Below are positions 10,490-21,934 of a stretch of 64,000 nucleotides of DNA, one piece after another. Position numbers and translations under genes: made by a program. Origin of the DNA: Aedes albopictus (lineage: Eukaryota; Arthropoda; Insecta; Diptera; Culicidae); contig NC_085136.1 of the NCBI RefSeq assembly GCF_035046485.1, positions 321,684,175 through 321,748,174 on the forward strand, written 5' to 3'. Under the pieces are notes generated by a model. The model did not search any database and was not told the origin of the DNA. It saw only the letters and a list, made by a program, of their open reading frames with translations. Each line of letters starts with the position of its first letter. Within the stretch, counting starts at the first letter, position 1.

Positions 10490-11385
10490 CATCTCTGCCT
10501 GAGACCCCTTGCAACGCCCCAGAGCATCTCTGAAACCCTTAAGACCCACTAAAACGACCTTGAGACCTCAAGGAACTCCCTGAGTCCCTCGGAAACGTCC
10601 CTGAGACCTTTAAAGGTTCCTCGGAAATTTCTCCAGGAGTTTCTTGGGAATTCCTTTGCCGAAAAGAAAACCTCGAGGATTCGGAAGGAATTCTCGTGGA
10701 ATGCTTGGAGGAATTCCCGAGAAGCACTTAACTCCTGAAAAAAAAAATCCCAAAGAACTCCTGGAGGATTTTTCGAGGATCTTCTGGAGGAGTTCCCGAG
10801 GAACTCCCGACGAATTCTAGGAGAAACTCCGGAGGAACTCTTAGAGATATTCCCGATGAACTCATGGAGGAATTCTCGGGAATTAAAGAGACACTATCGA
10901 GGAACTCCTGGAGGATTTCCCGAGGAACTTTTGAAGGAATTTCGGAGGAACTCCTGTTAAAATTCCTGGCGATCTCCAGGAGGAATTCTCGATGATCTCT
11001 TGGCGGAGTTTTCGAGGAATTTCTGGAAGAATTTCCGAGAAACTCTTCAAGGAATTTATAGGGACCTCCTGGAGTAATTCATTAGGAACTCCAGAATGAA
11101 TTTCTGATGAATTTTCGGAGGAATACCCGAGGAACTACTGGATGAATTCTCGACTTACTTCTGGGGGAATTCCCGAGGAACTCTTGAAAGAATTGTCGAT
11201 AAACTCGAGGATGCATTCCTGAGAATCTTCTGGAAGAATTTCCGGAGGAACTTCTAGAGGGATTCCCGGATTTTTTGTGGAACTCTTGGATATATATCCA
11301 AGGAACTACTTGAGGAATTCTGGTAAATACCTGGTAAAACCCCAGAGAAATTCTGAGGGAACCATGCATTATTACCTCCATCAAA
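10490..11385 (-). repeat. Array grading from GTTTCAGG-type into GGAATTCC-type repeats
   Basis: Until about 10620 the block carries CCCTGAGACC and AACGCCCC motifs. After that it becomes GGAGGAATTCCCGAGGAACT-like, with a period near 20-25 bp and many near-palindromic GAATTC/GGAATTCC cores. The gradual change suggests the two families share an origin or were joined by unequal exchange. Frames of 60-100 codons here are repeat translations. Confidence 0.8.
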
Positions 11386-11522
11386 CCTCCATTTAAGTAG
11401 AATCTATTGAAGTAAACTCTATTAAAGTTTCCCCATTTGAGTAACGTAACTTAAATGAAAATTGACGGTATTCACAGCAAAATAAATGTGCGCAGGCGAC
11501 GGTTTCTAATTTTTTTTTATAG

Positions 11523-14500
11523 ATCATTGGGCCGAACAGGTCAATAGGTCGAACAGGTCATTAGGCCGAATACGTCATTAGACCGAACAGGTCATTAGGT
11601 CGCAAAGGTATTTTGGTCGTAAAGGGCATTTGGTCACAAGATCATAAGGCTGCAAAAGTCATTGGGCCACAAAGGTCATTGGGCCACAAAGGTCATTGGG
11701 CCACAAAGGTCATTGGGCCACAAATGTCATTTGGCCACAAAGGTCATTGGGCAACAAATGTCATTGGGTCACAAAGGTCATTGGGCAACAAATGTCATTG
11801 GGTCACAAAGGTCATTGGGCAACAAATGTCATTGGGCCACAAAGGTCATTGGGCCACAAAGGTCATTGGGCCACAAAGGTCATTGGGCCACAAATGTCAT
11901 TTGGCCACAAAGGTCATTGGGCAACAAATGTCATTGGGCCACAAAGGTCATTGGGCCACAAAGGTCATTGGGCCACAAATGTCATTTGGCCACAAAGGTC
12001 ATTGGGCAACAAATGTCATTGGGCCACAAAGGTCATTGGGCCACAAAGGTCATTGGGCCACAAAGGTCATTGGGCCACAAAGGTCATTGGGCCACAAAGG
12101 TCATTGGGCCACAAATGTCATTTGGCCACAAAGGTCATTGGGCAACAAATGTCATTGGGTCACAAAGGTCATTGGGCAACAAATGTCATTGGGTCACAAA
12201 GGTCATTGGGCAACAAATGTCATTGGGCCACAAAGGTCATTGGGCCACAAAGGTCATTGGGCCACAAATGTCATTTGGCCACAAAGGTCATTGGGCCACA
12301 AATGTCATTGGGCCACAAAGGTCATTGGGCCACAAAGGTCATTGGGCCACAAATGTCATTTGGCCACAAAGGTCATTGGGCAACAAATGTCATTGGGCCA
12401 CAAAGGTCATTGGGCCACAAAGGTCATTGGGCCACAAAGGTCATTGGGCCACAAAGGTCATTGGGCCACAAAGGTCATTGGGCCACAAATGTCATTTGGC
12501 CACAAAGGTCATTGGGCAACAAATGTCATTGGGTCACAAAGGTCATTGGGCAACAAATGTCATTGGGTCACAAAGGTCATTGGGCAACAAATGTCATTGG
12601 GCCACAAAGGTCATTGGGCCACAAAGGTCATTGGGCCACAAAGGTCATTGGGCCACAAATGTCATTTGGCCACAAAGGTCATTGGGCAACAAATGTCATT
12701 GGGCCACAAAGGTCATTGGGCCACAAATGTCATTTGGCCACAAAGGTCATTGGGCAACAAATGTCATTGGGCCACAAAGGTCATTGGGCCACAAAGGTCA
12801 TTGGGCCACAAATGTCATTTGGCCACAAAGGTCATTGGGCAACAAATGTCATTGGGCCACAAAGGTCATTGGGCCACAAAGGTCATTGGGCCACAAATGT
12901 CATTTGGCCACAAAGGTCATTGGGCCACAAAGGTCATTGGGCCACAAAGGTCATTGGGCCACAAAGGTCATTGGGCCACAAAGGTCATTGGGCCACAAAG
13001 GTCATTGGGCCACAAAGGTCATTGGGCCACAAATGTCATTTGGCCACAAAGGTCATTGGGCAACAAATGTCATTGGGTCACAAAGGTCATTGGGCAACAA
13101 AGGTCATTGGGCCACAAAGGTCATTGGGCCACAAAGGTCATTGGGCCACAAAGGTCATTGGGCCACAAATGTCATTTGGCCACAAAGGTCATTGGGCAAC
13201 AAATGTCATTGGGTCACAAAGGTCATTGGGCAACAAATGTCATTGGGTCACAAAGGTCATTGGGCAACAAATGTCATTGGGTCACAAAGGTCATTGGGCC
13301 ACAAAGGTCATTGGGCTACATAGGTCATTGGGCCACAAATGTCATTTGGCCACAAAGGTCATTGGGCAACAAATGTCATTGGGTCACAAAGGTCATTGGG
13401 CAACAAATGTCATTGGGTCACAAAGGTCATTGGGCAACAAATGTCATTGGGCCACAAAGGTCATTGGGCCACAAAGGTCATTGGGCCACAAAGGTCATTG
13501 GGCCACAAATGTCATTTGGCCACAAAGGTCATTGGGCAACAAATGTCATTGGGCCACAAAGGTCATTGGGCCACAAAGGTCATTGGGCCACAAATGTCAT
13601 TTGGCCACAAAGGTCATTGGGCAACAAATGTCATTGGGCCACAAAGGTCATTGGGCCACAAAGGTCATTGGGCCACAAAGGTCATTGGGCCACAAAGGTC
13701 ATTGGGCCACAAAGGTCATTGGGCCACAAAGGTCATTGGGCCACAAATGTCATTTGGCCACAAAGGTCATTGGGCAACAAATGTCATTGGGTCACAAAGG
13801 TCATTGGGCAACAAATGTCATTGGGTCACAAAGGTCATTGGGCAACAAATGTCATTGGGCCACAAAGGTCATTGGGCCACAAAGGTCATTGGGCCACAAA
13901 GGTCATTGGGCCACAAATGTCATTTGGCCACAAAGGTCATTGGGCAACAAATGTCATTGGGCCACAAAGGTCATTGGGCCACAAAGGTCATTGGGCCACA
14001 AAGGTCATTGGGCCACAAATGTCATTTGGCCACAAAGGTCATTGGGCAACAAATGTCATTGGGCCACAAAGGTCATTGGGCCACAAAGGTCATTGGGCCA
14101 CAAATGTCATTTGGCCACAAAGGTCATTGGGCAACAAATGTCATTGGGCCACAAAGGTCATTGGGCCACAAAGGTCATTGGGCCACAAAGGTCATTGGGC
14201 CACAAATGTCATTTGGCCACAAAGGTCATTGGGCAACAAATGTCATTGGGTCACAAAGGTCATTGGGCCACAAAGGTCATTGGGCTACAAAGGTCATTGG
14301 GCCACAAATGTCATTTGGCCACAAAGGTCATTGGGCAACAAATGTCATTGGGTCACAAAGGTCATTGGGCAACAAATGTCATTGGGTCACAAATGTCATT
14401 GGGTCACAAAGGTCATTGGGCCACAAAGGTCATTGGGCCACAAAGGTCATTGGGCCACAAATGTCATTTGGCCACAAAGGTCATTGGGCAACAAATGTCA

Positions 14501-14545
14501 TTGGGCCACAAAGGTCATTGGGCCACAAAGGTCATTGGGCGCAAA
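11523..14545 (+). repeat. 17-bp tandem array, about 170 copies, with higher-order order
   Basis: The main unit is CATTGGGCCACAAAGGT. Four recurrent variants are CATTGGGCCACAAATGT, CATTTGGCCACAAAGGT, CATTGGGCAACAAATGT and CATTGGGTCACAAAGGT. The TTTGG variant is preceded by the CCACAAATGT variant and usually followed by the GCAACAAATGT variant, so variants move as blocks. From 11523 to 11642 the units are degenerate (AGGTCATTAGGCCGAA and similar), and the array ends abruptly near 14545. The unit has no stop codon on the plus strand in any frame, which explains three overlapping frames of up to 983 codons. Its complement contains TGA, so the minus strand is closed. I regard it as non-coding. Confidence 0.95.
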
Positions 14546-14724
14546 AGAGTATGGAACAGAATGATATGCGGAGCTTTACGAAACTGTCAATGCTGTGCTA
14601 AGAAAAACAGCACCGTGATGGAAACTTGGTGATAGACAAAAAAATTGTGGCTGCCAGGTAGAGAGAGCACTTCGCGGCATTGTTGAATGGTGGGAATGGA
14701 AGAGCAATGGAATACAGAATTCAA

Positions 14725-15110
14725 ATTGAATCGGGCTTTATTTGGTCTGCGAAACCAGCTGAAGTCGCGTAGGCTGCGAACAAAGACAGAACTCGCATTG
14801 TACAAAAATCTGACTCTTCCGCCCGTTTTATATCAAGGCCGTTTCGTGGACGTTCAAAGAAGTTAATCGGAGAGCCTTTGGAGTCTTGGAACGTGTGATG
14901 TGAATAATACTCAGCGATAAACTGGAGGATGGTGTCTGGCGACATCGCTTGAACTACGAATTGTACCAATTATATAAACACGTTAGGTTTAAGCGAGTTG
15001 ATGACAACTTAAGAACTCTAAATGTTCAGGGTGACTGGAAGCGAATGGCTCAGGGCCGAGACCAGTGGTGGCGGTTGCTTGATTGGCATAAACTCACCAC
15101 TACAAGTTGA
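14725..15110 (+). pseudogene. LINE reverse transcriptase C-terminal relic
   Basis: The plus strand conceptually encodes FGLRNQLKSRR then ALYKNLTLPPVLY, then FGVLERV, then VWRHRLNYELYQLY, and ends in DDNLRTL...WKRMAQGRDQWWRLL before a stop at about 15108. These blocks match, in order, the C-terminal region of the better preserved LINE frame at 50739-52142 (YGLQKKLRSKK, MYKTLIRPVILY, LGVFERRVLR, VWRRRMNHELAALY, WADQVERDL). An in-frame TGA at about 14898, frameshifts, and loss of the segment that normally includes the WAGH motif show it is dead. Confidence 0.85.
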
Positions 15111-16409
15111 AGCCCATCAAGTACCCAGTAAGTACAATTTCGTAGTAAGAAATAATTTTCTTAAGCAGATCAATGCGTGATCATGTATTCTAAAACGTGA
15201 ATACATAAATGACTAGTTTTTCCACCAACTCAACTTCACCATTCGCTTCAACTCGATTGAAATTCATACGCTTCCCAACCACGCGGAAAACATCCGTTCA
15301 AAGGAAACCCTTATTGAACCCACAACGACAAGTGGTCCGGTTCGCATCCATCTACCGGCGGTAGCGTAACCACATCGAACGTATTGAACATCGTTCGACC
15401 GTCCGTCCACACCAAAACGCTCTGGACGCTGGACTAGGTGGCTTCCTAGCGAGCGATGAGCGTGGGCAAACAGTTTCATCGCGGGCGCGCTTTTCCGATG
15501 AAACTTGATGTTTATATTGCTTTTCCGTGCAATCCAACTCCAACACGACGACGACGACGTCGACGACAGCGATGATGCCAGCTAGCAAAATGAGTGGCCG
15601 AATAACCTATAAACTGAGAGCAGCGTAATGGGTGTGGGTGTGGTAGCAAAAAAAATGTTACACACAGAAAACAAATGTTGTTGATTCAAAATCAGCAAAC
15701 ATGTCTGTCACCACAGCGCTAATAAACATTTGGTAGAGGTTGTCACAAAATGATTGATTGTAATAATTGTAACCTCGAGTAGCTTGTTTATCATAATAAC
15801 AAATGAACAACCATTTTTGCATCAATGTTGTTCCTAGTACCGTTAATACTATATATTACATGAAAACTAAAACTCAACATTTACATCCTTTTATCTTTAT
15901 CGTTAGTTCTACAAACTTGTTGGGTTGAATTCAGAGAACAGATTTGTTGTATCAACCATGCAAAATTTCTGTGCGTGTACAGAAAACGGGAAAAAATGCA
16001 ACCACTCTGGAGAGCACATGACAAAAAAAAAATCGCTCCACACAGTAGTAGCCTGCCTCACCCAACTCATCGGTCTCGTTTTATCCATTCCGCCGAAAGC
16101 AGCAAGTTTTCTAGTTGAATTGGAAAATAAACGATAGCTGGAAGGATAAACAAAAGATTCCTGGTGAAAACAGGGGGTTGCTATATGTAGACTGGGGGGA
16201 GGGAGTTCTAACCGGCGCGCGTTCCCGTCGGATGTGAAGAGTAAGCGAGTGGTTTATCGAACGACCGGCCAACTACCACACACACACACACACACACACT
16301 GCCTGGCAAGAGAAAAGTGCGGAAAACTATAGAATGGAAAGCGGGAAACAATCTACTTAGCAGTGCGATTCGAAACCATCTCGCAGCTCGAAATGCTCAT
16401 CGTATGGAT
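15111..16409. other. Unassigned sequence with a CA microsatellite
   Basis: No gene recognised. A (CA)n run spans about 16277-16299. A GC-richer block at 15290-15590 has overlapping minus-strand frames of 70-80 codons without family features, and GACGACGACGACG occurs near 15546. Confidence 0.45.
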
Positions 16410-16424
16410 GACTTACCTTACCGA

Positions 16425-16872
16425 TCAGGCTAAGGCCGGGGTGGCCTCTGCTGTACATAGTAGCCGTCTCCATTCCACTCGGTCCATGGCTGTTTGTCTC
16501 CAGTTCCGCACTCTACGTAGGGTCCACAGATCGTCCTCCACTTGGTCGACCCACCTAGCTCGCTGCGCTCCACGTCTTCTTGCACCGGTCGGATGACTCT
16601 CGAGAACCAATTTAGTCGGGTTGCTATCCGACACCCTGATAACGTGACCCGCCCACCGTAGCCTTCCGATTTTCACGGTATGGACGATGGTTGGTTCTCG
16701 AAGTAGCTGATGCAGCTCGTGGTTCATTCGCCTTCTCCAAGTCCCGTCTTCCATTTGCACTTCGCCGTAGATGGTACGCAACACCTTCCGTTCGAAAACT
16801 CCTCTGCACGTAGGTGCACGTTTTGTGCCCATAGAGGAAGACCGGTCTAAGCAGCGTTTTGTAGATAGTCAA
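16425..16872 (-). pseudogene. LINE C-terminal domain
   Basis: Two overlapping frames carry IYKTLLRPVFLYGHKT, then FERKVLRTIYGEVQ, TWRRRMNHELHQLL, GRLRWAGHVIRVSD and RARWVDQVEDDLWTL. The C-terminal block is the same as in the 50.7-kb copy. A frameshift near 16830 separates the first piece from the rest. The stop lies at about 16425, and the remaining 3' tail is short. Confidence 0.88.
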
Positions 16873-16955
16873 CTTCGTGTTACGGCGAACTTTATTCGAT
16901 CGTAGAGTTCTGCGGAGTCAAAAGTTAGCACGATTTCCTGTGTCGTTGTCGGCGG

Positions 16956-17594
16956 TCACCAGTCCAAGTACACGAATTCTTCAACCGCCTCGATTTCATC
17001 ACCGTCGATATAAATTCGGGGTGGCGGGCGCGGTGATTCCTCCCTGGATCCCTTTGCCATCATGTACTTTGTCTTCGACACATTAATGACTAATCTGATT
17101 CGCCTGGCTTCACTCTTTAGTCGGATGTACGTTTCCGCCATCGTCTCAAATTTACGAGCAATAATATCAATATCATTAGCGAAACCGAACAGCTGAACGG
17201 ACTTCGTGAAAATAGTTCCACTCGTGTTTATCCCCACTCTCCTTATTACACCTTCTAAGGCGATTTGAAACAGCAAGCACGAAAGACCATCACCTTGCCG
17301 TAACCCTCTGCGAGAGTCGAAGGGACTCGAGAGTGTCCCTGATACTCGAACTACGCACATCACTCGATCCATCGTCGCCTTGATCAACCGTCTCAGTTTA
17401 TCCGGGAATCCGTATTCGTGCAAAATCTGCCATAGCTGTTCTCGATCGATTGTATCATACGCCGATTTGAAATCGATGAACAAGTGATGTGTGGGTACGT
17501 TGTATTCGCGGCATTTCTGCAACACCTGGCGGATGGCGAACATCTGGTCCGTTGTAGCGCGTTCACCCATAAATCCAGCCTGATATTGCCCCAC
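16956..17594 (-). pseudogene. LINE reverse transcriptase core with FAND in place of FADD
   Basis: The frame has QYQAGFMGERATTDQMF, HHLFIDFKSAYDTIDR (block A catalytic Asp), RRGLRQGDGLSCLLFQIAL (block B), and GFANDIDIIAR where the family has FADD. The first Asp of the catalytic pair is therefore Asn (AAT). The same position in the copy at 50739-52142 is FADD. VINVSKTKYM and VEEFVYL follow, after which the frame ends and part of the following segment is missing. Confidence 0.9.
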
Positions 17595-17624
17595 GAACTC
17601 TCTTGCAACCGGTGATAGACGGCG

Positions 17625-18086
17625 TCAAAAAATTTGAGAGAGTATCTTGTAGGCAGCGCTCAGTAGTGTGATCGCGCGGTAGTTCCCGCAATCCAACTTG
17701 TCGCCCTTTTTGTCGATGGGACACACGATACCTTCCATCCATTCCTCCGGTAATACTTCCTCCTCCCAAATCTTGGTAATGACCCAGTGTAGTGCTCTCA
17801 CCAGTGCTTCTCCACCGTATTTTAGAAGCTCGCTTGGTAGTTGATCTGCTCCAGCGGCCTTGTTGTTTTTCAACCGGCCAACCTCCTCCTCAATCTCTTG
17901 AAGGTCAGGGGCCGGAAGTCTTTCGTCCTGTGCACATACTCCTAGATCTGTTACCACGCCACCTTCGGTACTAGCAACGTCGCCATTGAGGTGCTCATCG
18001 TAATGCTGCCGCCACCTCTCGACCACCTCACGCTCGCTCGTGAGAATATTTCCGTGATTATCTCGGCACATGTCGGCTTGTGGCAC
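17625..18086 (-). pseudogene. LINE reverse transcriptase, N-terminal part
   Basis: Contains NILTSEREVVERWRQHYDEHLN, then LKNNKAAGADQLPSELLK (RT block 0/1), LPEEWMEGIVCPIDKKGD and NYRAITLLSAAYKILSQI (block 2). These are standard non-LTR RT signatures. The frame closes at about 17625 and the protein resumes in another frame at 17594, so an indel lies between. Confidence 0.9.
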
Positions 18087-18106
18087 AAAGCCTCTGCGCG
18101 AGCGGT

Positions 18107-18684
18107 TCAGCTTCTCGTAGAACTTTCGTGTGTCATAGCGCGGTACAGCTCTTCCATCGCTTCGTGATCTCGTTCTTCCTGCTGGCGTTTCTTCATCCGG
18201 AAGACCGAGTTCTGCCTGTTCCGCGCCTGTTTGTAACGTGCCTCATTCGCTCTCGTACGGTGTTGCAGCATTCTCGCCCATGCTGCATTCTTCTCGTTTT
18301 TCAACTGTTCACATTCGCCGTCGTACCAGTCGTTTCTGTGATTCGGAGTCGCGAAGCCTAGTGCTGTAGCCGAGGTACTACCTATGGCGGATCGGATGTC
18401 CCTCCAGCCATCTTCAAGTGTAGCTGCGCCAAGCTGCTCTTCCGTTGGTAGGGCCACTGCTAACTGCTGCGCGTAGTCTTGAACCGCTCCAACGTTACAC
18501 AGCTGCTCGATGTTAAGCCGCGGCGTTCGACTTCGACGCGCGCGGCGTGGTAATAACCGTCGAAAGTTTTAAGCGCATGCATACAGCTACTAAGTAGTGA
18601 TCCGAATCTTTATTCGCACTGCGGTATGTGCGGACATTGGTTATATCCGAGAAGAATTTACCGTCGCTTAGAATGGTTCTGTCA
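18107..18684 (-). pseudogene. LINE endonuclease C-terminus and linker
   Basis: On the minus strand, RSANKDSDHYLVAVCMRLKLS is the terminal part of an APE-type endonuclease; SDHYLV carries the catalytic Asp-His of the last conserved block. After a frameshift near 18520 the frame continues through a charged, coiled-coil-like linker (18457-18107: NHRNDWYDGECEQL, NEKNAAWARML, RNRQNSVFRMKKRQQEERDH). A further frame break near 18115 separates it from the RT. Confidence 0.8.
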
Positions 18685-18685
18685 C

Positions 18686-18843
18686 ATTCGCCCGAAAACC
18701 ATTCGCCTGAATTCCAAATGCCCGAATGACAAACGCCCGAATGTAGCACACGCCCGAAAGTCATATGCCCGAAAAGACCATTCGCCCGAAAAGACCATTT
18801 GCCCGAAATACCATTCGCCCGAAAAGACCATTCACCCGAAACC
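18686..18843 (+). repeat. 15-19-bp repeats of CATTCGCCCGAAAAGAC type
   Basis: About ten units are visible, the best being CATTCGCCCGAAAAGAC; several differ in length by one to four bases. They start where the LINE endonuclease sequence stops. The unit resembles the 17-bp unit of the 11.5-14.5 kb array in length and in the skeleton CATT-G-CC-AAA. Confidence 0.85.
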
Positions 18844-19500
18844 CATACTTATCTTGAAAACACTTTTCTGAAATAAATTTAGGCATAGTCCACGCGTATG
18901 GCTGAACGCCATTATCAACTAAAAGTAACTGCAACCATTTTCGTCAGAGGTTTTTGCTTTCTTTGAACACAGTTTGTTTTAAGACATATACTGTTACAAA
19001 CATACAATCTTCGGCTGTTTTTTTAAGTTAACAGGGAACCTTGACGTTTTATATTCTTACAACTTCTGGATTCCAAACATGGTTTCAAAAGAATAGCTTG
19101 TTCAAATAAGAATGCTGAATTCTCGCGATTTTGTCCTTTTTCTGCATCCGTTAGCTCACACGTTTTAATTTTTATCAATTATTGTTCATTTTAACGAAAC
19201 GTAGTTATTCCGAGTAGATCAGTCGTGAACACTATTAACACTGCTTATACCAACAGGGTTTTTGTAACGTAAAGTACCGACAGGCAAAAAAACGTGGAAC
19301 TAATTTTTTTGCACATCCATATCTCAGCAGTTAGTGAACCAAATTTCAATCTATCCTAGAGAAGTGTAGTGAAAGCCGATTGGAATTTCATGCTGCTTCC
19401 GGTGAGAACCAGGCGAAAACATTAGTTCCACATTTTTAACTTCTTCCGGTTCCGTTTTGTTCCCGGATTGGTTGTGAGTACCATGTCTTTGTAGCGAGTT
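18844..19500. other. Unassigned AT-rich sequence
   Basis: No gene or element ends recognised. The last 100 bases (TTCCGGTTCCG...) may be a diverged first copy of the satellite that follows. Confidence 0.4.
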
Positions 19501-20570
19501 CTTTCGGAACCTCGACAAGATAGCAACATTCTGTCTTCGGCAAAGTTGTTCAGAACAACAACCACTTCCTGGTGATGGGTTTCATAGTTCCGAATTTCCC
19601 CACCACGTGGCGCTAGTGTACATAGCTACTTCCGGTATGACTTTGGAGGGATATAGCACGAGATTGAAGCGAGATAGGAAGATGCAATCTTCGGCAAAGT
19701 TGTTCAGGACTACGAGTACTTCCGGGTCATGAAGAGCATAGTTCAAAATTTCACCACCACTTGGCGCTAGTGTACATAGTGACTTCCGGTACGACTTTGG
19801 TGGGATATAGCACGAGATTGAAGCCAGATAGGAAGATGCGATCTTCGGCGAAGTTGTTCAGGACTACGAGTACTTCCATTTCATGAAGTGCATAGTTTGG
19901 AATTTCACCACCACGTGGCGCTAGTGTACATATGACTTTCGGTATGACTTTGGAGGGATATAGCACGAGATTGAAGCCAGATAGGAAGATGCGATCTTCG
20001 GCAAAGTTGTTCAGGACTACGAGTACTTCCAGTTCATGAAGTGCATAGTTTGGAATTTCACCACCACGTGGCTCTAATATACGTAGCTACTTACGGTGTG
20101 ACTTTGGAGGGATATAGCACGAGATTGAAGCCAGATAGAAAGATGCTATCTTCGGCAAAGTTGTTCAGGACTACGAGTACTTCCAGGTCATGAAGAGCAT
20201 AGTTTCGAATTTCACCACAACGTGGCGCTAGTGTACATAATTACTTCCGATACGACTTTGGTGGGATATAGCACGAGATTGAAGAGACAGAAAGGTGCGA
20301 TGTTCAGCAAAGTTGTTCAGAACTGTGATCTAGGTAATGAAGAGCATAGTTCCGACTAACACCACCACGTGGCGCTATATCATTAGAATGATGTCAGATA
20401 GGAAGGTGTGATCTACGGAAATGTTATTCATGACTACGAGTACTTCGAGGTCATGAAGAACTTAGTTCCGAATTCCACCACCACGTGATGCTGGTGTACA
20501 TAGTGACTTCCGATACGTCTTTAGTGAGATGTATCACAAGATTGAAGCCAGATAGAAAGATATGAGTCTA
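19500..20570 (+). repeat. 154-bp satellite, about seven copies
   Basis: The landmark CACGTGGCGCTAGTGTACAT recurs with cgctag at about 19611, 19765, 19919, 20072 (altered), 20226 and 20373, and in diverged form at 20490. The first spacings are 153-154 bp and the last ones shorten to 147 and 117. Other landmarks per unit are GATATAGCACGAGATTGAAG, ATCTTCGGCAAAGTTGTTC and TACGAGTACTTCC. Middle units are more alike than the terminal ones. The frames here are not coding. Confidence 0.92.
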
Positions 20571-20889
20571 GCTCCCACGTTCAAGGATCAATGATCAAGG
20601 ATCATTTCAGGACCACTAGGAGAGTATTCCCTAAGAATATCTACAGAAATACTTTCCGCGAATGCCAATGGCGTTTCTCTAAGAGATTCAGTTCTAGTAG
20701 AATTATGGTTTTAGTATAATTATTGCAAAATCTTTGATCTCATGGCAGATTTTTGTTTTCGTGAAAAATGTAAACTTCAGAAAGATATTCTTATATTTAT
20801 GATTCACACAAGTTTTAGCAAAGATATGCAAATAAATTTCTGGCTCCAACTTCATATTTATTATCCAGAATAATATTTCAAACCCATGA

Positions 20890-20960
20890 CCATCGGCAAA
20901 TAAAGCGGGACATGCGATCAACTGCGCCACGGACTCGGGCACTCTGGAGAGGAATTTTCG
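20890..20960 (-). mobile_element. tRNA-like SINE head relic
   Basis: On the minus strand, GTCCGTGGCGCAGTTGATCGC is an A-box-like stretch and GATGGTCATGGGTTTGA a decayed B box. The same phrases (GTGGCGCAATTGAT and GGTCATGGGTTCGATCC) occur in the SINE at 28625-28960, so this is probably an old copy of that family. Confidence 0.55.
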
Positions 20961-21542
20961 AATAAATCATTGCATAAATTTCTGAAGGAATCTTTCGCGA
21001 ACGATCTCTAGGAAAAAAAAAAATACGTAGTATTCCCTGCAAAACATATTCCGAAAGCATCACTTAAAAACTTTCCTATATTCGTAAGTATCATTATGAA
21101 TCTCTGAAAGAATCTCTAAAATTTATCGTAAATGAATCGCCGAAAGAAGCTCCGGAGTGATTTGAAATGAAATCGCTGAAGTTTTCAAGCTCCGGAGGCA
21201 TTTCTGAAGAAATCCGTGGGGAAAGAAAGCGTTAGAAGATGGGTTCATGAAGGAAAATACAAACGGGCAACTAGAGGAACTCCAGAATCCCTGTTAATAA
21301 TTCCCTGTAGAAAATATAAAGGTATGCTTGGGTGAATTTTTGAAGATATCATTGGAAAATCTCCTGAATTCCTGGAAAGATTTGCAAAACAATACTCAAG
21401 GATCCCAAATGGATCACCCTGAGGATTTCCCGAAAGAAATCTTGGAAATAATCCAGAAAGGACCGCTGAAGGAATATCCAAAAAATCACTAGAGGAATCC
21501 CGATAGAATCCCTGGAAGATTTTGGCAAAGAAATCGCAGGAG

Positions 21543-21934
21543 CAGTGTTGGTAAACTCACACTCTAAGCTTGCTAATGAACCGCTCCTGCGTGAGCAAAC
21601 TCGCACGCGATTCTGAATCGTGTTCTCACGCGCGAGAATTTCATGCAAAATCTCGCTCTCAAGAGTCAAGCGTCCAAATCTCGTTTGCTTGTAAAACGAA
21701 TTCAAATCAATTTTAACGGCATTCAATGTTGTTGTACGCTAGATTTGCTTTTGTTCTATCATACAATCGTAAAAACTTTGATGTAAATATCAAGAACACC
21801 AAGAAATAAAGCAATGAGTGAAATCATGAGTCAACTCATGCATGATTTTTTCGGCGGTGAATTTGGCGAGTCAAGAAGCGCACGTGAAACAAGTCAACCA
21901 AGAGATTTGAGAATTTGAGTTTTTACCAACACTG
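21543..21934 (-). mobile_element. hAT-like MITE, copy 2
   Basis: Starts CAGTGTTGGTAAA and ends TTTACCAACACTG, 392 bp. It is flanked by a perfect 8-bp duplication CGCAGGAG (21535-21542 and 21935-21942). It is the reverse complement of the 7665-8041 copy, with small indels. Subterminal sequence is rich in CTCACGCGCGAG-like and GACTCG motifs. No transposase frame. The 8-bp duplication plus CAG...CTG ends support hAT. Confidence 0.95.

Larger units (their letters stand above)
16410..18684 (-). mobile_element. Non-LTR retrotransposon (APE-type LINE), 5' truncated and decayed
   Basis: Read on the minus strand, the order is: the end of an endonuclease domain (SDHYLV, about 18590), a linker, a reverse transcriptase, and a C-terminal domain. 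The element lacks most of the endonuclease: recognisable sequence begins at about 18684, where a 17-bp-type repeat block takes over. At least four frame breaks separate the pieces. The C-terminal arrangement (LxxxLRPVxLYG, RRMNHEL, WAGHVIR, RARWVDQVEDDL) resembles RTE/BovB-like and related LINEs, but I do not assign a clade firmly. Confidence 0.9.

Noticed and set aside
11643..14545. Regular repeats suggesting a CRISPR array
   Set aside because: There are no unique spacers between repeats, and the rest of the window is animal DNA.
11613..14632. Frames of 983, 978, 553 and 420 residues that might be a repetitive structural protein
   Set aside because: All three plus frames are open equally and share the same peptide period, as expected for a stop-free 17-bp repeat.
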